Origin: Akkermansiaceae bacterium | GTDB lineage: Bacteria > Verrucomicrobiota > Verrucomicrobiia > Verrucomicrobiales > DEV007 | Assembly: GCA_024233085.1 (NCBI GenBank) | Contig: JACKQC010000004.1 | Span: 275,888 to 339,887 of the forward strand | Length of the DNA stretch: 64,000 nucleotides | Direction of reading: 5' to 3' | Shown: piece by piece, positions 8,828-17,742 of the stretch | Layout of the letters: the number at the start of each line of letters is the position of its first letter | How positions within the stretch are numbered: the first letter of the stretch is position 1 | Made by a program: the position numbers and the translations under genes | The notes under the pieces: generated by a model | What the model was told of the DNA's origin: nothing | The model's input: only the letters and a program-made list of their open reading frames with translations | Database searches by the model: none

Positions 8828-8856
8828 TTTATACAGAAAAATTGATAATATTTCAA
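8828..8856 (-). promoter_or_regulatory. Sigma-70-like promoter for the 228-aa exported protein
   Basis: On the minus strand, TTGAAA (8856-8851), a 17-bp spacer and TATAAA (8833-8828) lie in a strongly AT-rich island (8800-8930) within otherwise GC-rich DNA. This predicts a start near 8821 and a ~30-base leader. Confidence 0.6.
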
Positions 8857-9007
8857 TCTTAGAAATAAGTTTTATTCGATTTTCTTAGGTTTTTTCTCTC
8901 AAATTCGTGATATTTACGGTCGCGCTCGCCCTCATGGGGATAGCCCTCAACGTTTTCCGGTTGCGCGGCGGTGTCGCCTGCTGCCTTTTTCATCCTCCCT
9001 TTCTCCC

Positions 9008-9841
9008 ATGGTTTCCCACCCCGACGCCGCCCTGCTGATTCTCGGCCACGGATCGACGGAGAATCCCGATTCCTCCGATCCGACGTGGCATCACGTCCAG
9101 GCGATCCGGAAGCTGGGGCTGTTCGCGGAAGTGCATTGCGCTTTCTGGAAGGAGGAACCGACCTTCCGACAGATCCGGCCCGCCATCGACAGCCGCGAGA
9201 TTTACGTCGTGCCGAATTTCATCAGCGAAGGGTACTTCACGCAGGAGGTCATCCCCCGCGAACTCGAACTGACGGGCCGGACGACCGTGTTTTCGGACGG
9301 CACCATGGCGCACTATTGCGATCCGGTCGGCATCCATCCATCGATGACCGATCTCCTCCTCCGGCGCGCCCGTGAAATCGCCGGGCCCGACACGCCCCTC
9401 TCCGAAACCAGCCTGATCGTCGCCGGCCACGGCACCAGCCTGAACGCCAACTCCGCCGCCGCGATCCGCGACCAGGTCGAGCGCATCCGCGAGCGCGAGC
9501 CCGCCTACGCCGAGGTTCTCGACGCCTACATGGAGGAGGCGCCCTTCGTCGCCGACTGGGATCGCCTCGCCTCGGCTCCGAATGTCGTGGTGGTGCCATT
9601 TTTCATCTCCGACGGCTTGCACAGCTACCAGGATATCCCCGTGATGCTCGGAATCGAGGATTCGCCCTCCGCCGCGGCCAGCCGAAACGCCGTCTTTCGC
9701 CAAAACCCGCGCCGCCTTCGAGACCGGACGCTTTTTTACAGCGGAGCGATCGGCGCCGACCCGAGCATGGTCGGCGTGATCCTCGACCAGGTCGCCTGGT
9801 TCGACGCCCACCATCGCGACCCTGCCGCCGCCTTGTCATGA
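9008..9841 (+). CDS. CbiX-family (sirohydrochlorin chelatase-like) protein
   Basis: 277 residues. Two CbiX half-domains in tandem, each with its histidine-containing motif: LILGHGST (His14) and IVAGHGTSLN (His141), followed in the second half by the longer insertion region. CbiX enzymes insert Co or Fe into tetrapyrroles; no cobalamin or siroheme gene is present nearby, so the substrate here is open. The stop overlaps the start of the next gene by ATGA, so the two are translationally coupled. That partner carries a four-cysteine Fe-S motif, a pairing also known from Deinococcus DR2241 homologues. Confidence 0.85.
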   Translation: MVSHPDAALLILGHGSTENPDSSDPTWHHVQAIRKLGLFAEVHCAFWKEEPTFRQIRPAIDSREIYVVPNFISEGYFTQEVIPRELELTGRTTVFSDGTMAHYCDPVGIHPSMTDLLLRRAREIAGPDTPLSETSLIVAGHGTSLNANSAAAIRDQVERIREREPAYAEVLDAYMEEAPFVADWDRLASAPNVVVVPFFISDGLHSYQDIPVMLGIEDSPSAAASRNAVFRQNPRRLRDRTLFYSGAIGADPSMVGVILDQVAWFDAHHRDPAAALS

Positions 9842-10542
9842 GCGATACCGCCACCGAAAATTCCACGACGCTCCGCTTTTTCGCCGACTGGCTGGACGCG
9901 GGTGGCGCTCGAGTCGGGCAGATCGCCATCCTGCCGCGCGGCACGGACGGCGACGGCCGGGCGAAATACCGGCTCTGCCATCGCGACGACGCCGACGAAG
10001 CGCAAAACGCGACTCCCGCGACACTCGAGCGCTACCACCGCGCCGACGACGCCCTCGAAATTTCCAAATCCAACGCCCGGGGCGATTATCGGCCGCTCAA
10101 GTCCTCGCCCGACCTGCGGCGGGGCTGGTATCTCGCGCTGACCGGAGCGGCGGCGGTTCGCGAGGCGCTCGATTTTTTTCACCCCGCCATGATCGGCAGC
10201 TTTTTTCGCCACCGCGACGGCGCGCTGCGAACCGTGCCGCTGCGCCAGACCCTCGAACGCCAGACGGGCATGTACCGCTTTGCCCGAAACATCTCACCCG
10301 CCGGCGCCCAGGCCTTGATCCGGGAGCACTGCGACAGCACGCGCGGCTGCCTGAAAAAAATCCTCTGGCCCGTCTCCGCCGACGAGCCGATCGCCTCCCT
10401 GCCGCCGGAAAAGCTCGATCCCGCCGCCGTCGCCGCCGGCGAAATGCCGCTGCTCTGCAACGAGGCCTGCCACCTCCTCGTCGCCGGGGCGCGCCTCGCC
10501 GCCAAACGCGAAGCCGCCGCCGCCAGCGAGGGCGATTCGTGA
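9838..10542 (+). CDS. DR2241-type Fe-S protein, partner of CbiX
   Basis: 234 residues. It starts at ATG 9838 inside the end of the CbiX gene. Four cysteines are arranged CX5C (Cys165, Cys171 in CDSTRGCLKKILW) and CX3C (Cys207, Cys211 in PLLCNEAC), matching the 4Fe-4S domain of DR2241-type proteins. The N-terminal ~150 residues correspond to the alpha/beta stabilising domain of that family. Probable role: an Fe-S partner or chaperone for the chelatase-like protein; the physiological reaction is unknown. The family assignment is from memory of the cysteine pattern and operon context. Confidence 0.7.
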   Translation: MSDTATENSTTLRFFADWLDAGGARVGQIAILPRGTDGDGRAKYRLCHRDDADEAQNATPATLERYHRADDALEISKSNARGDYRPLKSSPDLRRGWYLALTGAAAVREALDFFHPAMIGSFFRHRDGALRTVPLRQTLERQTGMYRFARNISPAGAQALIREHCDSTRGCLKKILWPVSADEPIASLPPEKLDPAAVAAGEMPLLCNEACHLLVAGARLAAKREAAAASEGDS

Positions 10543-10556
10543 CGCCCGCTCGGGAA

Positions 10557-11927
10557 TCAAATCAGCTTCCACCCCTCGCGGTAGTCCCGTCCGAGGAAAC
10601 GCTCGGCGTCGGGAGCGTTCGTGATTTTCATCGCCTTCGCGTCCCACTCGAGCTTTTTCCCGGCCCGATAAGCCACGTTGCCGAGGTGGTTCGCCTCCGT
10701 CAACGGGCCGGCGTAGCCGAAATGACAAAGCGGCCGCGGCCCCTCGCCCTTGCACGCCAGCACCCACTCGGCCTGCTGGCCGGGCGACGGCGGAATGCTC
10801 GGCGCCGGGCGCTCGAAGTCCTTGAAGCTCTCCTCCGGCAACAGCAGGTTCTTGCCGTAGTCGGCCAGCAGCATGCCCTTGTCGCCGATGAAAAGGCAGC
10901 CGTCCTTCCATTTCTGGATCTCGGGGTTTTCGTGCCAGATTTTCGGCTTCGCCGTGCCCTGGTGCCACGTCAGTTCGAGCCCGGGCCGGTCGCCGCGCGG
11001 CCCGTAGGTGTATTTCACCGCCATCGAGGCCGGGGCGATGTCGCGATGCGGCGGCGGTCCGTCCACCGGCTCGATCGTCAGCGGCGCGTCGAGATCCAGC
11101 GCCCACCAGGGCAGGTCGTTTCGGTGGCTGCCGAGGTCGGACATGGTGCCGTTGCCGAAATCCCACCAGCGATACCAGCGCGGGCCGGGGAAATAGTATT
11201 CGTGGAAATCGCGATACGGCGCCGGGCCGATCCACAGATCCCAGTCGAGTCCGTCCGGCACCGGCATCCCCGTCTTCGGCGTGTCGGGTGTGTAAATGAT
11301 GTCCTTGTTCGCCTGGGCCTGCTCCTCGGTCTGCCAGCCCCAGGCGCGCGACACCCACACATGCGCCTCGCGCACCGGGCCGATCGCGCCGCCCTGAACC
11401 AGCTCGACGACGCGCCGGTAGTTTTCGCTCGAGTGAATCTGGGTGCCCATCTGCGTCATCACCCCGGCCTTCTCCGCCGCCTCGGTGATGATCCGGCACT
11501 CGCGCACATCGCGGGTCAGCGGCTTCTCGCAATAGACGTGCTTTTTCATCTCCAGCGCCGGCAGCGTGGCGAAAGCGTGGGTGTGCTCCGTCGTCGCCAC
11601 GACCACGGCGTCGAAATTCTGGAGCTTGTCGTAGAGCTGGCGAAAATCCTTGAAACTCGCCGCCTTGGGCGCGGTCTTGGCGGCCGCGCCGATGTGGTTT
11701 TCGTTCACGTCGCAGAGCGCCACGATATTTTCGCCCAGCTCGGAGATCGCCTTGATGTGCGCCCCGCCCCGGCCGCCGACGCCGATGTGCGCGATGTCCA
11801 TTTTGCTGTTCGGCGACTGGCAACTGACGATGGCGGGAAACCCGGCCACGCCGGCCCCGGCGGTGGCGAGCCCGGCTTTCAGGAACTGGCGGCGATCGAG
11901 AGAGGGGGAAGCTTTCGGCGATTTCAT
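10557..11927 (-). CDS. Tat-exported Gfo/Idh/MocA-family oxidoreductase
   Basis: 456 residues. A twin-arginine signal (DRRQFLKAGLATAGAG, residues 11-26) precedes a Rossmann nucleotide-binding loop (GVGGRGGAH, 49-57) and the family hallmark EKP (134-136, in VYCEKPLTRD). Predicted periplasmic NAD(P)-dependent sugar dehydrogenase or glycosidase-like enzyme; Tat export of this family is frequent in Planctomycetes and Verrucomicrobia and goes with bound cofactor. The C-terminal half is the alpha/beta substrate domain. It converges with the Fe-S gene on the plus strand with a 14-bp gap. The substrate cannot be assigned. Confidence 0.88.
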   Translation of the reverse strand: MKSPKASPSLDRRQFLKAGLATAGAGVAGFPAIVSCQSPNSKMDIAHIGVGGRGGAHIKAISELGENIVALCDVNENHIGAAAKTAPKAASFKDFRQLYDKLQNFDAVVVATTEHTHAFATLPALEMKKHVYCEKPLTRDVRECRIITEAAEKAGVMTQMGTQIHSSENYRRVVELVQGGAIGPVREAHVWVSRAWGWQTEEQAQANKDIIYTPDTPKTGMPVPDGLDWDLWIGPAPYRDFHEYYFPGPRWYRWWDFGNGTMSDLGSHRNDLPWWALDLDAPLTIEPVDGPPPHRDIAPASMAVKYTYGPRGDRPGLELTWHQGTAKPKIWHENPEIQKWKDGCLFIGDKGMLLADYGKNLLLPEESFKDFERPAPSIPPSPGQQAEWVLACKGEGPRPLCHFGYAGPLTEANHLGNVAYRAGKKLEWDAKAMKITNAPDAERFLGRDYREGWKLI

Positions 11928-12000
11928 GGCCCACAGCCTAGCGGCCCCGCCGCCGCCCCGGAAAGCCGGAAATGCCGCGCAATCGCGCTCCCGTCCGGAA

Positions 12001-13077
12001 TCACTCCTTCAGCTTCGCGATCAGGAAATCCTCGAGCGATCCGTGGGTCTCCGCCGGATGATCGGGCGACTGCACGTGGCATTCGAGCCCGAGCTTCGTC
12101 ATCGCCTCCTGAAGCTTGAGTCCCAGCCGGACGTGGTGCACCCAGGCGCCCTGGTCGGTGTCCCGGGTGACGGGCGTGTCAGGCCGGTCGTATTGCATGA
12201 AAACGGGCACATCATCCTTCGTCAGGTGCGTGATCGCCGACGCGTCCGTCATGAGCTTCTTGACCCGGTCGCTCTCCCAGTCGGCGTCGCTCTGAATCCC
12301 GTAAAACGCGATCAACGCCTCGTGCGGCGCCAGGTCCGGCACGCCGAACCATTCGCGAAAGGTGCGCAAATCGTAGGTCGACTGGCCGTTGCTGGTCGCG
12401 GCGGCGACGAGGCGCGTGGACTCGCGGGCGACCGGGTCGTCGCTGTCCGGCTTCGCCAGGTCGTCGTGAAAACCGAGCCAAAGCGAGATGCCCGCGCCCG
12501 CCGAACCGCCATAGCAGGCGATTTTCTTTGGATCAATGTTAAACTCCTTCGCCCGGTGGCGAATCGTCTGAAGGCCGCGCGCCGCGTCCTCCATCATGAT
12601 CGGATACGGTCCCGCGTCCGAAAGCCGGTAATTCATCGAGGCGAAGGCGACGCCCGCCTCGCGGAACCTTTCGACCGTCCCCGCCGAGACGCCGCCCTTG
12701 TCGCCGCCGCGAAATCCGCCGCCGTGGATGTGGATCGCCAGCGGCGTCGGCGCCGTCGCGTCGGGCACGACCCACAGGTCGAAGCGCTGTTTCTCATGCT
12801 CGCCATAGGCCACATCCGCGTGGGTCGGCGCCCGGCGGCCATCCGGCGCCGATTCGCCGCGCCGTTTCCGGTTGAACTCGGCGACTTCCCTGCGCGTGAG
12901 TTTGCCGTCCTTGTTGAGATCGCTCTCCGGAAAACGCTCAAGAAACTGTTTCAGCCGCGCCTCCGGATCGGGCCGATCCGCGTTTTGTTGGGAAAAGGCC
13001 ACGCCGCCCCAGACGACAGCCGAAAAAATCGCCGCCGTGGCGAAAAGGAATCGGGAAACATTCGGAACGTTTTTCAT
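12001..13077 (-). CDS. Secreted alpha/beta hydrolase (esterase) with an EF-hand
   Basis: 358 residues from ATG 13077, which begins a signal peptide (MKNVPNVSRFLFATAAIFSA). A single EF-hand calcium loop follows (Asp53, Asn55, Asp57, Lys59, Glu64). The catalytic domain has the oxyanion HGGG (118-121) and the nucleophile elbow GGSAG with Ser192, as in carbohydrate esterases and BD-FAE-type hydrolases. The acid/histidine partners are probably near the C-terminus (DHPAETHGS). Likely removes acyl or feruloyl/acetyl groups from polysaccharide outside the cell. An upstream in-frame start at 13134 would add 19 residues ahead of the signal and is rejected. Confidence 0.85.
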   Translation of the reverse strand: MKNVPNVSRFLFATAAIFSAVVWGGVAFSQQNADRPDPEARLKQFLERFPESDLNKDGKLTRREVAEFNRKRRGESAPDGRRAPTHADVAYGEHEKQRFDLWVVPDATAPTPLAIHIHGGGFRGGDKGGVSAGTVERFREAGVAFASMNYRLSDAGPYPIMMEDAARGLQTIRHRAKEFNIDPKKIACYGGSAGAGISLWLGFHDDLAKPDSDDPVARESTRLVAAATSNGQSTYDLRTFREWFGVPDLAPHEALIAFYGIQSDADWESDRVKKLMTDASAITHLTKDDVPVFMQYDRPDTPVTRDTDQGAWVHHVRLGLKLQEAMTKLGLECHVQSPDHPAETHGSLEDFLIAKLKE

Positions 13078-13130
13078 GACAGGGATCGAACCCGGCCGCG
13101 GCGGATGGGTTGCGGAAAACGGTTCGTGCA

Positions 13131-13598
13131 TCACTCCCCTTCGATGGTGAATCCTGTAATCCTTGCACCATCGGGCAAATTCCTCACTTTTTCGTGGAGT
13201 TGGCCCGCGATGTTTACCGCTACAACAAAGTTTCGCGGTTCAACGTTTTCATATTCCAACTTTCCTCCTACCACAGGATTAATAGAGAAGTCGTAGCATT
13301 CACCTTCGTTAAGTCGCATCCCTTCTCTTTCCGCACGCTCGACGAATCCGGCGAAGAAGAAGTGATTCTCTCCATCTTCCGTTCTTAAAATCGCTTCGAG
13401 TTCGTTCCGCGATTCGCAAACCTTCGTCAGTTTTCCTTCGAGGGTATCGAGAAACCAAATCCCGTCTTCTCCGGAGAAAAATATATCGCCAAATTTTGTT
13501 ACACGAATGGGTTCCTTTGACTCCAGTGGAAGCCAACGCCATGATTCGATCGCCCGCATAATATCTTCGCGGCTTGGTTCAATATGGAATGTAGTCAT
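13131..13598 (-). CDS. Orphan immunity-like protein (T6SS Tdi1 C-terminal/DUF1851-like)
   Basis: 155 residues. The pattern FGDIFFSGEDGIWFLDTLEGKLTKV followed late by LEYENVEP, a GQLHEKVRNLPDGARI ending and an acidic pI resembles the Tdi1 C-terminal (formerly DUF1851) domain found in contact-dependent or type VI immunity proteins. No toxin is encoded next to it. The gene is visibly AT-richer than both neighbours, which suggests recent acquisition. It could instead be a stand-alone protein of the wider SMI1/SUKH-like immunity pool. Family recognition is by motif memory only. Confidence 0.55.
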   Translation of the reverse strand: MTTFHIEPSREDIMRAIESWRWLPLESKEPIRVTKFGDIFFSGEDGIWFLDTLEGKLTKVCESRNELEAILRTEDGENHFFFAGFVERAEREGMRLNEGECYDFSINPVVGGKLEYENVEPRNFVVAVNIAGQLHEKVRNLPDGARITGFTIEGE

Positions 13599-13620
13599 TC
13601 AAACGAACGGTTTATTCGTC

Positions 13621-13661
13621 CTCCCAACAGGGTTGAGTCGCCGACCTAACCCTGTTAAGTC
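13621..13661. repeat. 41-bp double-palindrome element, copy 3
   Basis: Arms at 13621-13639 and 13643-13661, spacer GCC. Arm 2 (GACCTAACCCTGTTAAGTC) is identical to arm 2 of copy 1. The right edge supplies the GA of the TGA stop (13662-13660, minus strand) of the DUF1501 gene, so the element begins exactly where that reading frame ends. Confidence 0.9.
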
Positions 13662-15108
13662 AGACCAGAATCTCGTCCACGACGCGGCCGTAGATGTCCG
13701 TCAGGCGAAAATCGCGCCCGGCGTGGCGGAAAGTCAGCCGCTCGTGGTCGAGACCGAGCTGATGCAGAATCGTGGCGTGAAGGTCGTGTATGTGAACCTT
13801 GCCTTCCACGGCGTGGTAACCGTATTCGTCCGTCGCGCCGTGGATGTGGCCGCCGCGAATCCCCGCGCCGGCCATCAGCGTGGTGAAGCCGTAGGGATTG
13901 TGCCCGCGCCCGTAGTTTTCCATCGAGGCTTTGCCGTCGGACAGGTCCTGCTCGTAGGGCGTGCGGCCAAACTCTCCGGTCCACACGACCAGCGTGTCCT
14001 CGAAGAGGCCCCGCGCCTTGAGATCGCGGATGAGCCCGGCGACGGGCCGGTCGATCTCGCGGCAGGTCCTGGGCAGGCCCTGCCGGATGTTGCCGTGGTG
14101 ATCCCAGCCGCCCTTGTTCAACTGGATGAACCGCACGCCCGACTCGGCGAGACGCCGCGCGAGCAGACACTGGCGGCCGAACCAGTCGGTTTCCTTTTCG
14201 CCGATGCCGTAGAGCTTTTTTGTCGCCTCGGACTCGCCTTTCAGCGAAAACAACTCGGGAGCGGCGCTCTGCATTTTGAAGGCCAGCTCGAAGGACTCGA
14301 TCATGCCCTCCATGTGCCGGTCGCCCTGGAGCCGGTCGAGCTGGCGGCGGTTCAGGCCGCGAACGAAGTCGAATTGCTTCCGCTGGGCGGCGCCGGCGAA
14401 CTTCGGGTCCCGCAGGTATCGCAACTCGGCGTCGGCGCCCTCGGCCGTTGGCAGGTCGATCCGGGTGCCCTGGTGTATCGCCGGCAGGAAGGCGCTGCCG
14501 AACTGTTGCGGACTGCCGCCGTCGCCGCTCAGCATGTGGGAAATGGTGATGTAGGCGGGCAGGTTTTCGTTTTCCGTGCCCAGTCCGTAACTGACCCACG
14601 ATCCCATCGACGGCCAGACGAAGGTCGTCGTTCCGGTGTGGATCTGCAGGCAGGCCGGAGCGTGGGCGAGATTGTCGGTGTGCATGCCGTTGAGCACGCA
14701 CCAGTCGTCGATGGTCGCTCCCATCTCGGGGAGCAACTCCGACACGCGCGTTCCCGACTGTCCCCGGCGTTGAAATTTCCAGCCCGATCCGAAGAGGCGC
14801 ATCTTCCCGACACCCGGCTGCTCGACCCCGGCGGCGCGGGCGAAAGGCGCGACCTCGCCGCTCCGGGCGTCGAGTTTCGGCTTCGCGTCGAAAGTCTCCA
14901 CATGCGACGGGCCGCCCTGCATGAAAAGAAAAATCACCCGCTTCGCCCGGGCCGGGAAATGCCCGGCATGCGCCGCCAGCGGCCGGGCGCCGGAGGCGGC
15001 GGCAGCCTGGCCATGCAGCAGCGCAGCCAGGGCGGTGTGCCCGAACCCGCTGGCCGCCGTCTTCAAAAAGGCGCGGCGTCCCGGAAAAACTGTGCCGTCG
15101 AAGCGCAT
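13660..15108 (-). CDS. DUF1501 protein, Tat-exported (last gene of the GntR/PSD1 operon)
   Basis: 482 residues. Tat signal GRRAFLKTAASGFG (residues 10-23). DUF1501 belongs to the sulfatase/alkaline-phosphatase superfamily fold but lacks the formylglycine cysteine; visible conserved blocks are FLFMQGGPSHVETFD, WGTGEFGRTP-type VVWTGEFGRTPYEQ, GRGHNPYGFTTLMAGAGIRGG and HDLHATILHQLGLDHERLTFRHAGRDFRLTD split over the C-terminus. Biochemical function of the family is not established. It lies 42 bp downstream of a PSD1 gene on the same strand, and DUF1501 and PSD1 genes are paired throughout PVC bacteria, implying they act together outside the cytoplasm. Confidence 0.9.
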   Translation of the reverse strand: MRFDGTVFPGRRAFLKTAASGFGHTALAALLHGQAAAASGARPLAAHAGHFPARAKRVIFLFMQGGPSHVETFDAKPKLDARSGEVAPFARAAGVEQPGVGKMRLFGSGWKFQRRGQSGTRVSELLPEMGATIDDWCVLNGMHTDNLAHAPACLQIHTGTTTFVWPSMGSWVSYGLGTENENLPAYITISHMLSGDGGSPQQFGSAFLPAIHQGTRIDLPTAEGADAELRYLRDPKFAGAAQRKQFDFVRGLNRRQLDRLQGDRHMEGMIESFELAFKMQSAAPELFSLKGESEATKKLYGIGEKETDWFGRQCLLARRLAESGVRFIQLNKGGWDHHGNIRQGLPRTCREIDRPVAGLIRDLKARGLFEDTLVVWTGEFGRTPYEQDLSDGKASMENYGRGHNPYGFTTLMAGAGIRGGHIHGATDEYGYHAVEGKVHIHDLHATILHQLGLDHERLTFRHAGRDFRLTDIYGRVVDEILV

Positions 15109-15150
15109 CGGTGGAGTGGGGGAAAGTGTAATTCGGATCGGGGGGCGGAA

Positions 15151-17742
15151 TCAATCGCGGAAGAGGAATTCGTTCGCGATCAGACAGCTTTGGCCGAGGC
15201 GGGCCCAGGCCTCGTCGCGCGCCTCGTCGGCGGGCCGGTCCGCGGGGTTTTGGCTGAGTTCGTCGAGAAAAGCGAGCGCGGCGTCGATTTCCTCCGGCTC
15301 GGCCGGGCGGGCGAAAACCCGCCGAACCAGCGCCGCGGCCCGTTCGCGGTCGTCGCCTCCCCCGGCGCGGCCGGCGAGCGCCCGCCCGCATTCCACGACA
15401 AAGGGGGAATTGGCGAGCGTCAGCGCCTGGGTCGGCACCGCGGTCAGGCTGCGCTGGCCGTTTTCCTGGTTTGTGTCGGGCAGGTCGAAGACGGCGAGAA
15501 AATCCATCGCGTCGAAGGGACCCTTCCGTTTCACCGGCAGATAGACCGAGCGCCGCCGGCTGAGCGATTCGGGAAACCGGGCGCCGTCGCCGACCGACTC
15601 GGGTTTGCCGGTGTTGAGGTTTCCGGGGATCTCGAGCGGCAGCGACGAACCGCCGGCCTCGCGGCTAAGCATCCCCGACACCGCGAGCATGGCGTCGCGA
15701 ATCGTCTCGGCGTCGAGCCGGCGCCGGTTCGCCCGCCACAGCCACCGGTTCTCCGGATCGCGCGCCTCGATCCCGGACGCGACGGCGGCGGGATTCACGG
15801 CGGCCTGCCGCCAGGCGCGGGTCGCGACGAGGCGGCGGATCAGTCGCTTGGTGGACCAGCCGTCGGCGATGAAATCGGCCGCGAGGCGGTCGAGCAGCTC
15901 GGGATGACTCGGCGCCTCGCCCCGGAACCCGAAATTGTCGGCCGTCCGGACCAGTCCCTCGCCAAACACCTGCCGCCAGACGCGGTTCACCCAAACGCGC
16001 GCGGCGAGCGGGTTTTTCGGATCGACGATCCAGTCGGCCAGCTCCCGGCGACCGCTCTGTCCGGCGGAGGGAGCGACGGGCGCGCCGTCCCAGGCCGGCC
16101 CCCTCGGAAAGCCGCGCGGCGCGACCTCGCCGAGCTGGCGGGCGTTGCCGCGAATGTTGATCCGGCAATCCTCGGGCTCGGGCATTTCGGAAACCGACAT
16201 CGCGAGGGCCTCGATTCGGTGGGGCCGGAGGTAGGCCAGCACCTTGAGACGGCCGTCGCCCTCCCGGACGCGGCCGTTGGCTTCGTCGAGCTGCTTTTGA
16301 AGCTCGGAAAGCGCGGTGTCGGCGGTCTCCGCGCCCGAATTCGCCGGAGCGGTGGTGGAAGCGGTGGCGAGCTCCGCTTTTCGCGCCGCGATTTTTTCCT
16401 CCAGCGCCTTCGCCTCCGCCCTCGCGTCGGACCGCCGCGACTCCGCCTCGCTGACCTCCTTTTGGAAGACTCGCGCGGCTTCGGCCCGGGCGACGAGTTG
16501 CTCCGGCGTTTCCGGCAGGGGACGCTCTTCGATCGCGCTGAAGACGCCGTTGAGCCGGCCGTTCAGCGTGACCGTGCTGTAAAAGATGCCAGCCAGGCCG
16601 TAATACTCCGCCTGCGTGACCGGGTCGAACTTGTGATCGTGACAGCGCGCGCAGCCGAGCGTCATGCCGAGAAGGGCCTGACCGGTGCGCTGGACCTGCC
16701 GGTCGATCACGTCCATGCGCAGCTGCGCCTTGTCGCCGTTGACCAATTCCCACGGCCCGATCGCGAGGAAACCGGTCGCCACGATCCTCCGGGCGCGCAT
16801 GGCGGCATCGGACGACTCCAGCAAATCGCCCGCGAGCTGTTCGCGGACGAATTCGGGAAACGGCTGGTCGCCGCTGAACGCACCGATCGCATAATCCCGG
16901 TAACGCCAGGCCTCCGGCGCCGGAATCGCGCGGCCCAGGCCGATCGTGTCCGCGTAGGCCGTCAGATCGAGCCAGTGCCGGGCCCACTTTTCGCCGAAGG
17001 CCGGGCTCGCGAGCAGGCGGTCGGCGAGGTCCGCCACCGCCGCGTCGGGATCGCGCTCGTGGGCGGCCCGGAAGGCGTCGCTCTGCTCCGGCGTCGGCGG
17101 CAAACCCGTCAGCACCAGATATAGCCGGCGCGCCAGGGTCCACGCATCGGCGTCCGGCGCGGGCGTGATGCCTTCCGACTCCAGCTTCGCGAGGAGAAAG
17201 CGGTCGAACGGATCGCGCGGCCAGCCGGCGTCGCGGACCTCGGGCGGCGCGACCGGTTTCAGGGGCTGGAAGGACCACAGCTCGGCGGCGGCGGGCACGG
17301 CCGGCCGGGATTTCCCGGCGTCCTCCGGCGAAAAGGACTCCCGCGGATCCGGAGCGCCGCGGGCGATCCAATCGCGCAGCAACGCGATCGTCTCCGGCGG
17401 CAGTTTACCGTCCGGCGGCATCTGGAGATCGGCGTCGGCGTAACCGATCGCTCTGGCCAACAGGCTTTCGCCCGGCTTTCCCGGCGCGATGGCCGGCCCC
17501 GAATCCCCGCCCTTCGTCCAGCCGCTTCGCGAATCGAGCACCAGCCCGCCCTTCGCTTTGCCGCCGGCGTGGCTGTGGCATTCGAAGCAGTGCGTCTTCA
17601 GCAGCGGCTCGATTCTCGAGCGGAAATATGCCGCTTCGTCATCCGGATTTCCGGCGGCCATCGCCCCGGAAAGGAGAGCGGCGGCGGAAAACGCCGACAG
17701 GATGCTCCGGAGCGGCCACCGTCTGTCGAAGTGCCGGTTCAT
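15151..17742 (-). CDS. PSD1 protein: planctomycete cytochrome C, DUF1549, DUF1553
   Basis: 863 residues from ATG 17742, overlapping the upstream DUF1501 stop by ATGA; a longer frame to 18966 only shadows that gene. A signal peptide (RSILSAFSAAALLSGAMA) leads to a PSCyt1 domain with one heme-type motif (CFECH, near residue 51), then DUF1549 with a second CxxCH (CARCHDHKFDPVTQ), a coiled-coil insert rich in Glu, Ala and Lys (EVSEAESRRSDARAEAKALE), and DUF1553 to the C-terminus. Likely an exported c-type heme protein. The linker before DUF1549 (KPVAPPEVRDAGW) has normal length, unlike its paralogue at 19422-22385. Function of the family is unknown. Confidence 0.9.
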   Translation of the reverse strand: MNRHFDRRWPLRSILSAFSAAALLSGAMAAGNPDDEAAYFRSRIEPLLKTHCFECHSHAGGKAKGGLVLDSRSGWTKGGDSGPAIAPGKPGESLLARAIGYADADLQMPPDGKLPPETIALLRDWIARGAPDPRESFSPEDAGKSRPAVPAAAELWSFQPLKPVAPPEVRDAGWPRDPFDRFLLAKLESEGITPAPDADAWTLARRLYLVLTGLPPTPEQSDAFRAAHERDPDAAVADLADRLLASPAFGEKWARHWLDLTAYADTIGLGRAIPAPEAWRYRDYAIGAFSGDQPFPEFVREQLAGDLLESSDAAMRARRIVATGFLAIGPWELVNGDKAQLRMDVIDRQVQRTGQALLGMTLGCARCHDHKFDPVTQAEYYGLAGIFYSTVTLNGRLNGVFSAIEERPLPETPEQLVARAEAARVFQKEVSEAESRRSDARAEAKALEEKIAARKAELATASTTAPANSGAETADTALSELQKQLDEANGRVREGDGRLKVLAYLRPHRIEALAMSVSEMPEPEDCRINIRGNARQLGEVAPRGFPRGPAWDGAPVAPSAGQSGRRELADWIVDPKNPLAARVWVNRVWRQVFGEGLVRTADNFGFRGEAPSHPELLDRLAADFIADGWSTKRLIRRLVATRAWRQAAVNPAAVASGIEARDPENRWLWRANRRRLDAETIRDAMLAVSGMLSREAGGSSLPLEIPGNLNTGKPESVGDGARFPESLSRRRSVYLPVKRKGPFDAMDFLAVFDLPDTNQENGQRSLTAVPTQALTLANSPFVVECGRALAGRAGGGDDRERAAALVRRVFARPAEPEEIDAALAFLDELSQNPADRPADEARDEAWARLGQSCLIANEFLFRD

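Noticed and set aside
8880..9007. Cobalamin riboswitch upstream of the CbiX-like gene
   Set aside because: No B12 box or expected long fold is present; the region is simply AT-rich.
13507..17124. Very long plus-strand open frame (1205 codons) opposite the DUF1501/PSD1 operon
   Set aside because: It is antisense to two clear exported protein genes, has biased GC codon shadow composition and no motif; typical of high-GC antisense frames.
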